Source of the DNA: Myxococcota bacterium
GTDB lineage: Bacteria; Myxococcota_C; UBA6777
Assembly (NCBI GenBank): GCA_963169055.1
Contig: CAUJFU010000156.1
Location: forward strand, 1 to 8,191
Length of the DNA stretch: 8,191 nucleotides
Direction of reading: 5' to 3'
The notes beneath the pieces were generated by a model. That model ran no database searches and had not been told where the DNA came from. It was given only the letters and a program-made list of their open reading frames with translations. Shown here one piece after another: positions 1-6,981 of the stretch; position 1 is the first letter of the stretch; each line of letters opens with the position of its first letter. The translations under genes and the position numbers were made by a program.

Positions 1-2
1 TC

Positions 3-989
3 CCCAAAGAGATGTTGACCCTTCCCGGAGAAGACTTTGTTCATCGCGTCTTTACGCACTCCGATCGACCGATGCAGGTGCTCAACAATATTCAGCGGAT
101 CTTTGGGACGGGTCGGCTTGCAGGAACAGGCTATATGTCGATCTTGCCGGTCGATCAAGGGATTGAACACTCGGGGGCTGCTTCGTTTGCACCCGCTCCG
201 ATGTATTTTGATCCCGAAAAGATCATCGAACTGGCCGTCGAAGGCGGTTGCAACGCGGTGGCCTCGACGGGCGGAGTGCTTGGGATCATGGCGCGCAAAT
301 ACGCTCACCGCATCCCTTTTGTGGTCAAGATCAACCACAACGAATTGCTCAGCTATCCGAACAAGCACGAACAACGGATGTTTGCGTACATCGACCAAGC
401 ATGGGATATGGGCGCAGCTGCTGTGGGGGCAACGATCTACTTCGGTTCGCCCGATTGTGCGCGTGAGATCGAAGAAGTGGGCAAAGCCTTTCAACACGCC
501 CATCAGCGCGGCATGGCGACGATCTTGTGGTGCTATCTGCGCAACAACAGCTTCAAAGTCGAAGGCGCCGATCACCATACCGCCACCGATCTCACCTCCC
601 AAGCCAACCACCTCGGCGTCACTCTCCACGCCGATATCATCAAGCAAAAGCTTCCGACCCACAATGGCGGATACAAGGCACTTTCCAACTACGGCAAGAC
701 CCACAAAAAAGTCTACGGTGAACTGGTCGCAGAAAACCCTGTGGACTATGTGCGTTGGCAAGTCGCGAACTGCTACATGGGACGTTGTGGCTTGATCAAC
801 TCAGGCGGCGCATCTTCGGGAGAGAGCGATCTGGAAGAAGCCGTCAAAACCGCCGTGATCAACAAACGCGGCGGTGGCATGGGCCTGATCCTTGGGCGCA
901 AAGCCTTCCAACGCCCCGTCAAAGACGGTGTTGCGCTGTTGAACGCCGTCCAAGACGTCTATCTCTGCGATCAAATCACGGTTGCCTAG
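3..989 (+). CDS. fbaB: Class I fructose-bisphosphate aldolase (DhnA/FbaB family), 5' end cut by window edge
   Basis: This enzyme reversibly cleaves fructose 1,6-bisphosphate to dihydroxyacetone phosphate and glyceraldehyde 3-phosphate in the cytoplasm (glycolysis/gluconeogenesis). The protein matches E. coli FbaB, as I remember it, nearly end to end: [56 protein letters not shown] and the C-terminal [16 protein letters not shown]. Counting from the Met at base 12, the expected Schiff-base lysine is K211 in HADIIKQK (by family analogy). The ATG at 12 gives 325 residues, but E. coli FbaB has about 350. The frame is open to the left edge (P-K-E before that Met), and the bases before 12 carry no spaced Shine-Dalgarno. 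The true start therefore most likely lies roughly 20-25 codons outside the window. It ends at TAG 987-989, convergent with tdh, 87 bases between the stops. Function is very secure; only the 5' end is unknown. Confidence 0.95.
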   Translation, partial: PKEMLTLPGEDFVHRVFTHSDRPMQVLNNIQRIFGTGRLAGTGYMSILPVDQGIEHSGAASFAPAPMYFDPEKIIELAVEGGCNAVASTGGVLGIMARKYAHRIPFVVKINHNELLSYPNKHEQRMFAYIDQAWDMGAAAVGATIYFGSPDCAREIEEVGKAFQHAHQRGMATILWCYLRNNSFKVEGADHHTATDLTSQANHLGVTLHADIIKQKLPTHNGGYKALSNYGKTHKKVYGELVAENPVDYVRWQVANCYMGRCGLINSGGASSGESDLEEAVKTAVINKRGGGMGLILGRKAFQRPVKDGVALLNAVQDVYLCDQITVA

Positions 990-1076
990 CCCGCCTCGTA
1001 TCCCCAGAAACGACCGCCCTCATCAGATGTGCCTTTCTGCGCTTAGAACATGGCTGCCCTCCCCCCACAGCGCAAC

Positions 1077-2030
1077 CTAGTGCTGTGCTTTTCGCAAAGC
1101 GCTGATCATGATCTCGACGGTGCGGGGAAGATCATACTCGTGTTGCCATCCCCATTCTTGGCGAGCCGCAGAATCATCCATCCCATTGGGCCACGAATCG
1201 GCGATCGATTGCCGCAGCGGATCGATCTCGTAATGGCAAACAAACGAGGGGATGTGCTTTTGGATGGCAGCCACGAGCTGCGCGGGAGTAAACTGCATGG
1301 CTGTCACATTGAAGGCGTTGCGATGGATCAGGCGTTTGCTGTCCGCTGCCATCACTCCCAAACAAGCGCGAAGTGTATCCGCCATGTACATCATATCTAG
1401 CGATGTATCGGGGCGCAGATAACAAGTGTACGGTTGGTTTCGCACCGCATAATGGAAGATCTCCACCGCGTAGTCTGTCGTCCCTCCCCCGGGCGGAGTC
1501 GTGTAGCTGATCACCCCGGGCAAGCGCAAACCACGGCAGTCCAAGCCAAAGCGCTTGTAGTAATATTCTCCAAGCAACTCGGTGGTCACTTTGGTGATGC
1601 CGTACATCGTATTGGGCCGTTGGATGGTGTCTTGCGGCGTGTGATCAAGCGGCGTAGTGGGGCCAAAAGCTGCGATCGAACTCGGTACAAACAACCGCTC
1701 AACTTGGTGTTTGCGAGCCGCTTCAAAGATGTGCAGCGAACCGTTGATGTTGAGGTTCCAAGCGCGCAGCGGATCGCGCTCAGCCACCGCAGACAACAAC
1801 GCCGCGAGGTGATAGATCTGTTGGGGCTGGTGTTTTTCGATGATCTGGTGGACTTGTTGTTCGTTCATGACATCGAGCGTTTCAAACGGGCCGTTGTGCG
1901 GATGTGTCGCAAGATCAGGCAAGCGGATATCCGAAGCGATCACTTGAGCATCGCCATACGTTTCGCGCAAAACTCGGGTCAGTTCAGAACCGATCTGGCC
2001 GAGCGCACCGGTGACAAGGATCTTTGGCAT
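1077..2030 (-). CDS. tdh: L-threonine 3-dehydrogenase, short-chain dehydrogenase/epimerase type
   Basis: The likely reaction is NAD+-dependent oxidation of L-threonine to 2-amino-3-ketobutyrate, which a separate ligase (Kbl) converts to glycine and acetyl-CoA. The 317-residue protein starts MPKILVTGALGQIGSELT, a Rossmann fold with the G8-x-x-G11-x-x-G14 motif. It carries the SDR catalytic pair Y143 and K147 (YGITK). Hallmarks of the SDR-type threonine dehydrogenases, as opposed to the zinc-dependent E. coli Tdh, are PGVISYTTPPGGGTTDYAVE (172-190), DxxLDMMYMAD, the HIPSF segment and the C-terminal RQSIADSWP...DDSAARQEWGW. I chose the start at 2030 because an AGGA lies about 10 bases upstream and the nucleotide-binding strand begins right there. 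The frame stays open upstream to 2237, but that extension has no resemblance to the family. No kbl gene is visible in the window. A generic UDP-sugar epimerase is the main alternative and is disfavoured by the GGGTTDY and IADSWP motifs. Confidence 0.9.
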   Translation of the reverse strand: MPKILVTGALGQIGSELTRVLRETYGDAQVIASDIRLPDLATHPHNGPFETLDVMNEQQVHQIIEKHQPQQIYHLAALLSAVAERDPLRAWNLNINGSLHIFEAARKHQVERLFVPSSIAAFGPTTPLDHTPQDTIQRPNTMYGITKVTTELLGEYYYKRFGLDCRGLRLPGVISYTTPPGGGTTDYAVEIFHYAVRNQPYTCYLRPDTSLDMMYMADTLRACLGVMAADSKRLIHRNAFNVTAMQFTPAQLVAAIQKHIPSFVCHYEIDPLRQSIADSWPNGMDDSAARQEWGWQHEYDLPRTVEIMISALRKAQH

Positions 2031-2073
2031 GGTGTTTTTATCCTGTAGAGGTAAAGAGGCGTGAGAGAAAGCA

Positions 2074-2090
2074 TTGCGTGTCTGACGCAA
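2074..2090. promoter_or_regulatory. Operator-like dyad upstream of tdh
   Basis: TTGCGT-N5-ACGCAA is a perfect 6-base inverted repeat with a 5-base spacer, centred on 2082 and about 44 bases upstream of the tdh start codon. In size and position it resembles a binding site for a dimeric repressor or activator. Alternatively it is a small hairpin in the tdh leader. No T-run follows it on either strand, so an intrinsic terminator is unlikely. The role is inference. Confidence 0.35.
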
Positions 2091-2229
2091 AGACTTTATC
2101 ATGCCGAGAGGCTTCGTTCTATGCGAGCGTGGATCTCCACAAACAAGGTCCCTTGGGGCTGTGGGCGATCGAGAATAGGCGCGGGTCTCGCTTTTAAGCG
2201 CACACAAGCATAGGATAACCCCTTGAGCG

Positions 2230-2246
2230 TGCGCCACGGCGGCGCA
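2230..2246. repeat. GC-rich inverted repeat (hairpin-capable) in divergent region
   Basis: TGCGCC-N5-GGCGCA is a perfect 6-base dyad with a 5-base loop, about 90 bases upstream of the FHA-GGDEF start and 200 upstream of tdh. A flanking CGTG (2228-2231) and CACG (2251-2254) offer an alternative outer pairing. No T-tract follows, so a regulatory site or a structured leader fits better than a terminator. The function is unknown. Confidence 0.3.
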
Positions 2247-2266
2247 TTAGCACGAAACGCAACACC

Positions 2267-2281
2267 TTGCAAGTCTGACGC
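2267..2281. promoter_or_regulatory. Second copy of the TTGC-NN-GTCTGACGC motif, facing the GGDEF gene
   Basis: This 15-base site matches the sequence at 2074-2088 at 13 positions, in the same orientation and 193 bases away. It ends about 55 bases upstream of the FHA-GGDEF start, much as the other copy sits about 44 bases from tdh. The arrangement would suit one regulator acting on both divergent genes. Unlike the first copy it does not form the full dyad. Confidence 0.25.
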
Positions 2282-2336
2282 GTGTCATCTCCACCAAGGA
2301 TTCGTCTCCTTCCATACGATTGTGTAAGAATAAGAC

Positions 2337-3395
2337 ATGACATACTCCAGCGAACCCAAAAAACACCGCGCTCAAATCGCCTCGTCGACTGAAGAACGAC
2401 GCCGCGTCGGCAAGATGACCATGCCTCTACCCGAGTTGCATATCCCCCCGCATCTCGCTCAACATCTCGCCGATCAAGACGATAGCCCCGCCGAAGAAGC
2501 CACCGTAATCGCTCGTGTCGAAGACTTGCGCCAACAACTCGAAGAAAAAAAAGATCGCATCTGTTTGTTGGTGATATCGGGCCACTTGACGGGCCAGATG
2601 TTTCGTGTGGAACAGCGTTGTGTTCATCTTGGCCGCAGTAGCGAATGTGAGATATCTTTGCGTGACAACGATATCTCGCGGATTCATGCGCGGATCGAAC
2701 AGCGCGACACAGACACTTTTTTGCTCGAAGACCTCGGAAGCACCAACGGCACCTTCGTCAACGGCCGCCGCGTCAAAAGCTACCTGCTCCAAGACAACGA
2801 TCGCATCCAACTCGGGCGCAGCACGATCTTAAAGTTTTCTCTCCACGACGAACTCGAAGAGCTGTTCCAACGACGACTTTACGAAAGCGCCGTACTCGAC
2901 GGCTTGACCCAAGTCTACAACCGCAAGTTCTTTGACGAACGCCTACAAACCGAATTCAGCTTTGCTCAGCGCCACAAAACTCCGTTGTCTTTGCTGTTGA
3001 TGGACATCGATCACTTCAAGCACCTCAACGATACCCACGGACACCCCGCAGGCGATCAAGCCCTTCGGATGGTCGCGCAAACCATCCAGATGGCTTTGCG
3101 CAAAGAAGATATCGTCGCCCGCTATGGCGGCGAAGAATTCGCGGTCGTTGCACGCGGGATCTTGCCCACCCAAGCCGCCATCCTCGCCGAACGCATCCGC
3201 ATGAAAGTAGAAGAACTCCGTATCCCCATCGAAACGGCGGTGCTCCAAATCACTCTAAGTATCGGAGCCGTCACCCTCTACACCCAAGCCTTTCATTCCC
3301 CCGAAGAACTCTTGCAAGAAGCCGATGAACGGCTTTATCACGCCAAACGCTCGGGGCGAAACCAAGTCGTCGCAGAGCGCATCGAAAGCTGGTGA
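2337..3395 (+). CDS. FHA domain-containing diguanylate cyclase (GGDEF)
   Basis: The predicted reaction is synthesis of cyclic di-GMP from two GTP, gated by binding of a phosphothreonine partner. The 352-residue soluble protein has a charged N-terminus (1-55), a short helical stretch (about 56-74), an FHA domain at about 76-168 and a GGDEF domain at about 182-350. The FHA domain keeps its signature GRS (99-101), SRIH (114-117) and STNGTFVNG (135-143). In the GGDEF domain, DGLTQVYNR, LLMDIDHFKHLND with metal ligand D223, and the catalytic GGEEF (264-268) are intact. An RxxD inhibitory I-site (R255-K-E-D258) lies exactly five residues before GGEEF. There is no membrane segment. The start at 2337 is the most upstream possible (an in-frame TAA lies 6 bases before it), but it has no good Shine-Dalgarno, and Met27 or Met29 could serve instead. 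This architecture is frequent in Myxococcota and related groups. Its phosphopeptide partner and kinase are not in the window. Confidence 0.92.
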   Translation: MTYSSEPKKHRAQIASSTEERRRVGKMTMPLPELHIPPHLAQHLADQDDSPAEEATVIARVEDLRQQLEEKKDRICLLVISGHLTGQMFRVEQRCVHLGRSSECEISLRDNDISRIHARIEQRDTDTFLLEDLGSTNGTFVNGRRVKSYLLQDNDRIQLGRSTILKFSLHDELEELFQRRLYESAVLDGLTQVYNRKFFDERLQTEFSFAQRHKTPLSLLLMDIDHFKHLNDTHGHPAGDQALRMVAQTIQMALRKEDIVARYGGEEFAVVARGILPTQAAILAERIRMKVEELRIPIETAVLQITLSIGAVTLYTQAFHSPEELLQEADERLYHAKRSGRNQVVAERIESW

Positions 3396-3503
3396 GCAAT
3401 CCTCGTTGCCATCGTCTCTTATGCCGCACCTTGCAACGCAATCCGCTCAACGCCCCCACACCATGACCCTCTCCCCCCACCAACACCACACATCGAGGTT
3501 CTT

Positions 3504-5144
3504 ATGCTGTTGAAAAAAGCGCTCCTTTGGGTGGGCTTTGCCTGCCTATTTGCCAACACGGCGCAAGCTTCTCCGATATCAGACCCTGCTTTGCGCCGCC
3601 GATTGGCGATGCTGTACGCCCCAGAGATTCGACAAGATCAAAAAGAGCGGTACGGGATCGGCTCGATGCCTTATTTTCTGGCTCAAAGCGACCTGATGGC
3701 CGAGATGCGCGGATGCACACGCGCCAAACGCAATTCTCTGCGCAGCCAAAACCAACGCAACGCATCCCCCAAACAAAGCACTTCGGCCCTTGCGATCCGT
3801 GTAGGCGATGGGACGTGGCTTTCCGTTCGCGATGTCTTTCGATGGCGCACCGACGACACTTGTGATATCCGCTACGCAGCTTTTTCCACAAGCAACACCA
3901 AACCAAACCAACACACGCTGCTCGCAGCACCGAACAATCTCTACCTGCGCTTTCGCCAAAAAGATGACGCCACGCTGTTGCGCGGTGCCTTCCGTTTTGC
4001 CGTCACACCCGAGATATCTTTTCGCGTGTACGAACGCCAGATCCAGCGCTGCCTTCGCCGCAATCTAATGCGCTTGTGTGTAGAGGAGAGAGTCGATCGC
4101 TTCTATATCGTTCAATACTTCGTGCCTTTGATGTACAACGACGCTTGCAATACCCACGAAGGCGAACACGAAGGGATGGTCGTCACCGTCGATATGCGCA
4201 AGTTTGAAGCTGCCCGAACCCCCGAAGATCTGCGAAAATCCGTCGTCCGAGTCGGATATTACGGCCATTACAAGACCAAAGTATTTTCTCCTGAACAAGT
4301 CACCTTTGTCGAAGGGACGCATCCTGTCGCTTACATGGGGTCTTTGGGTCACGCGCTCTATCCTCGCGCAGGAAAAACGGATATGTCCAGCAACTTTCCG
4401 ATCGAGATCCGCCCTTGGGTCCGACGGATCTGCACGAGTCGTGGGCTTTCCGACCGCTTGACCGAGTGGCATCGTGGCAATGGCCCGATCTATCGGGCTT
4501 GGCTCCCCCCCGACGATCCGCGTGCCATCGAACGCACTGGGGCCGAAATGCCCAAAGAAGGTTGGCTCGATTGGCGAAACATTCGACTGCGCGGGATCTT
4601 TCCGTCTCCCCAACGCACCCCGCCCACTTCAATGCCCCTCCTGATCGCACCTTCCCCTAAGTTTGCTTCGAAAAGTCCCTCAAAAACGAACTCGGCGAAT
4701 TTTGGGACCCCTACCCCCGCCACTTACCCTTCCCGCATTCTTGCCCACGAAGCAGGACTCCAACCCCTCTCTATCCGAGAAAAACAACTGCTCTCCAAAA
4801 AGCTTGCCTTCACGCCGCGTTGTTTGTCTCCCAAAGAATACCCCGCTGTGCGGATGTGCGACGTCCAAGCCGGCAACGCAAACAGCCCGTGTTGCCTTGG
4901 TCAGTTATACAAAGATCACGTTCGATGGGTGAGTTTTGCAGGGCGTTGGGGCAACCAAGAACCCTTTGCATCGGGCCTGCGCGGGGCTGCCGCTGCTCAA
5001 CTTGGCCGCGTCATGAAGCGATGGCCCCTTGCTCGAAGTCTCGGAAACAGCGGACCTTTTGGGCCTCGATGGATTCATCAAACCACTTGGCACTGGCTCG
5101 ATCCCCTTAAAAATCCCGCCCCCACCCCTTCCGTCTGGCGTTAA
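3504..5144 (+). CDS. Exported Vps62-like protein (tentative family), unusual S/T/P-rich middle
   Basis: The 546-residue protein has a clear Sec signal peptide: K4-K5, hydrophobic 6-18 and A20-Q-A22 before S23. A GAGG at 3495-3498, 5 bases before the ATG, supports the start. After the signal, YAPEIRQDQKERYG (38-51), FYIVQYFVPLMYND (200-213), EGEHEGMVVTVD (219-230) and GTHPVAYMGSLGHALYP (271-287) follow the order of blocks in Vps62-like (DUF946-type) proteins: a YAP-like start, a WEHV-like segment and an RPVVYVARGSHASYP-like segment. Near the end FAGRWG (478-483) and SGPFGPRW (516-523) match the family's late GRWG and GP blocks. Between them lies an insertion (about 290-470) with a low-complexity S/T/P stretch at 367-410 that may be frame-disturbed. 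Several cysteines (215, 310, 440, 452, 463, 464) would suit a disulfide-bonded periplasmic or secreted protein. The biochemical role of the family is not established, so I give none. Confidence 0.6.
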   Translation: MLLKKALLWVGFACLFANTAQASPISDPALRRRLAMLYAPEIRQDQKERYGIGSMPYFLAQSDLMAEMRGCTRAKRNSLRSQNQRNASPKQSTSALAIRVGDGTWLSVRDVFRWRTDDTCDIRYAAFSTSNTKPNQHTLLAAPNNLYLRFRQKDDATLLRGAFRFAVTPEISFRVYERQIQRCLRRNLMRLCVEERVDRFYIVQYFVPLMYNDACNTHEGEHEGMVVTVDMRKFEAARTPEDLRKSVVRVGYYGHYKTKVFSPEQVTFVEGTHPVAYMGSLGHALYPRAGKTDMSSNFPIEIRPWVRRICTSRGLSDRLTEWHRGNGPIYRAWLPPDDPRAIERTGAEMPKEGWLDWRNIRLRGIFPSPQRTPPTSMPLLIAPSPKFASKSPSKTNSANFGTPTPATYPSRILAHEAGLQPLSIREKQLLSKKLAFTPRCLSPKEYPAVRMCDVQAGNANSPCCLGQLYKDHVRWVSFAGRWGNQEPFASGLRGAAAAQLGRVMKRWPLARSLGNSGPFGPRWIHQTTWHWLDPLKNPAPTPSVWR

Positions 5145-5172
5145 GCTTTCCTCAAGCAGGAGCGAGCTTTTT
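5143..5172 (+). terminator. Possible terminator hairpin at the convergent gene ends
   Basis: AAGCT (5143-5147) pairs with AGCTT (5165-5169), enclosing TCCT (5149-5152) paired with AGGA (5158-5161) around a 5-base loop, with a small bulge. Five T (5168-5172) end the structure on the + strand. It would terminate the Vps62-like transcript while lying inside the last codons of cstA. The stem is short and interrupted, so this is a weak call. Confidence 0.3.
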
Positions 5173-6981
5173 GCTGAAAAATTGATCCTTCACGAACAAG
5201 TAGCCCAAAAACAACGACAAACCGATCAACAACGCGGCGATCCCCGCTAGAAAATATTTCTGGGCGTGGATGTTTGTGTAAACGATGTTGGCTAGGGCGG
5301 TTTGCGTCACGGCGTACATAAAGATCGTTGGGATCAGAGTAAAGAAGTTGCTCACCTTTTTGTGCGCCAACCACACCGTCACCGTCAACAACGCCAGAGA
5401 AGCAAGCAACTGATTGGCCGCCCCAAACAACGGCCACAGCGTCTTCCATTGCCCCGAAAAGGCCAGCGCACCGCCAAGCACAACGGTGATGGTTGTGCTG
5501 ATGTAGCGATTCGTCAAAAGGGCCGTCATGGTCGATGTTTTTGGCACGCTTGCCGAAGAAGCAGGCGACGACATCAACTCGGAAGACTCGGGATGTTCAT
5601 GTCGAAATGCAGGATCGTGGCGCGGCGTAAAAAGCTCTTCAAAAAGGAAACGCGCCAAACGAGTAGCCGTATCCAGCGAAGTCAGCGCAAACGCCGAAAC
5701 CGTCAACGCTGTGAAGCTAACCGCCGCATTCCTCGGCAAACCAATGGCCGCCATCAAAGTTCCCAGATTCTGGGCAAACAAAGAGACGGGCCCCCCGCTC
5801 TTCAATTGCGCTGCATACTGCGGCTGCGTCAAAATGATCGCCGTAATCAACGAAAGCACCGCTAACATGCACTCGATCAACATTCCCCCGTAAGCGACGG
5901 GCAACGCATCGCTCTCTCGATCCAGTTGCTTTGAACTCGTCCCCGAAGACACCAACGAATGAAATCCGCTAATCGCCCCACAAGCCACCGTCACAAAAAG
6001 CATCGGAAACATCAAACCGATGCCTTCAACAGAAAACTGCGCGTGGGCGGGGATCTGGATCGTGGGCTGTACTACCAAAACGCCCAACAATCCGAGGGCG
6101 ATCATCGCATAGAGTAAAAAGGAATTCAGATAATCGCGGGGCTGCAACAAGATATGTACAGGCATCACCGACGCAAGGAAGATGTAGACCATCAAAAAGA
6201 TCGTCCAAATCGCGGTCGATACATCCTCAGGCTTCCATCCCACACTACCCGCAAAGCTTTTGACCGCCGACCACGAAGCAAAATCCAAAGGCCAGATCAA
6301 CCCCAACACCAACGATCCAAACACCAGCACCACGCCCACCACCGACGCCACCACAAAGTTCACGTTCCAACGGTACACACTCAAACCAAAGAACACCGCA
6401 AGCACCAACAACAACAACGACGCGCTACCTGCTGCGGGTTCTTTTGTAAACGTCTGGGCCACAAGGATTGTAAACACCGCGATGATCAGGATCAGCGCCG
6501 CCCACGCGAACATCAAAAAGAACATCTTGCCTGTATGCCCCAAATACTCCTCGATGATCTCTCCGATGGATCGGCCTTTGTGGCGCAAGGAAGCCACCAT
6601 CGACGTCAGATCATGGACCGCCCCCATAAAGATCCCACCCAAGATGATCCACACCAACACAGGCGCCCAACCATACTGCGCAGCGGTAATAGGGCCAATG
6701 ATCGGAGCCGCACCCGCGATCGATGCGAAGTGATGGCCCAAGACGATCGGCATCGGTGCTGCCACATAATCCACACCATCCGCTTGAGTGTGAGCGGGCG
6801 TTGGATCATGCTCACCAAGCCCCAACTGCCGCGCAATAAAACGACCATACACAACATAACCCAACACAAACGAAACTCCCGCAAACAACAACATCCCCAC
6901 CGCGCTCTGTCGCAGCCCAAGCCACAACAGCAAACCACCGTTCAGCAAAAACCCCAAAAGCACCCAAACCTTTCGATTCAT
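5152..6981 (-). CDS. cstA: CstA-family carbon-starvation peptide/pyruvate transporter
   Basis: This is an inner-membrane carrier of the CstA family, whose E. coli members import peptides and pyruvate (CstA) or pyruvate with H+ (BtsT) when carbon is limiting. The 609 residues are mostly hydrophobic helices. Family signatures are HHFASIAGAAPIIGPITAAQ (83-102), GAVHDLTSMVASLRHKGRSIG (120-140), ACGAISGFHSLVSSGTSSKQ (333-352), FALTSLDTATRLARF (431-445) and LWPLFGAANQLLA (515-527). The last, with the helices after it, forms the C-terminal CstA 5TM-type region. A hydrophilic Ser-rich linker (about 450-487) separates the two parts. It is shorter than E. coli CstA (about 701 residues). I chose the start at 6981 (MNRKVW) because AAGGGG sits 8 bases upstream; the open frame continues to 7275 but that extension is not family-like. 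Another Met, 8 codons upstream, would overlap the Shine-Dalgarno. No LytS/LytT-type two-component regulator is nearby. The substrate is inferred from the family only. Confidence 0.93.
   Translation of the reverse strand: MNRKVWVLLGFLLNGGLLLWLGLRQSAVGMLLFAGVSFVLGYVVYGRFIARQLGLGEHDPTPAHTQADGVDYVAAPMPIVLGHHFASIAGAAPIIGPITAAQYGWAPVLVWIILGGIFMGAVHDLTSMVASLRHKGRSIGEIIEEYLGHTGKMFFLMFAWAALILIIAVFTILVAQTFTKEPAAGSASLLLLVLAVFFGLSVYRWNVNFVVASVVGVVLVFGSLVLGLIWPLDFASWSAVKSFAGSVGWKPEDVSTAIWTIFLMVYIFLASVMPVHILLQPRDYLNSFLLYAMIALGLLGVLVVQPTIQIPAHAQFSVEGIGLMFPMLFVTVACGAISGFHSLVSSGTSSKQLDRESDALPVAYGGMLIECMLAVLSLITAIILTQPQYAAQLKSGGPVSLFAQNLGTLMAAIGLPRNAAVSFTALTVSAFALTSLDTATRLARFLFEELFTPRHDPAFRHEHPESSELMSSPASSASVPKTSTMTALLTNRYISTTITVVLGGALAFSGQWKTLWPLFGAANQLLASLALLTVTVWLAHKKVSNFFTLIPTIFMYAVTQTALANIVYTNIHAQKYFLAGIAALLIGLSLFLGYLFVKDQFFSKKLAPA

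Larger units (their letters stand above)
2031..2336. promoter_or_regulatory. Divergent intergenic control region between tdh and the FHA-GGDEF gene
   Basis: These 306 bases separate two divergent starts and must hold both promoters. I see no gene: on the - strand the tdh frame is open back to 2237, but the peptide is not protein-like and lacks family similarity. The region holds a dyad at 2074-2090, a GC-rich dyad at 2230-2246, a near-repeat pair (2074-2088 and 2267-2281) and a weak AAGGA-N6-TCCTT inverted repeat at 2296-2311. No -35/-10 pair close to consensus could be assigned with confidence on either strand. Confidence 0.6.

Noticed and set aside
37-795. 252-codon open frame on + strand over the aldolase gene
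   Set aside because: Shadow of the aldolase frame: low-complexity Ser/Arg/Thr-rich peptide without any family resemblance.
990-1076. Bidirectional terminator between aldolase and tdh
   Set aside because: No stem of useful length followed by a T-run on either strand.
1434-2048. 204-codon open frame opposite tdh
   Set aside because: Antisense shadow of a secure gene, with no recognisable domain.
2031-2237. 69-codon in-frame N-terminal extension of tdh
   Set aside because: The Rossmann motif normally starts at residue 1-5, a Shine-Dalgarno precedes the inner ATG, and the extension peptide is not protein-like.
3396-3503. Terminator or small gene between the GGDEF and Vps62-like genes
   Set aside because: Only a weak GTTGC/GCAAC pairing with a long loop, and no T-run; nothing supportable beyond the ribosome site at 3495-3498.
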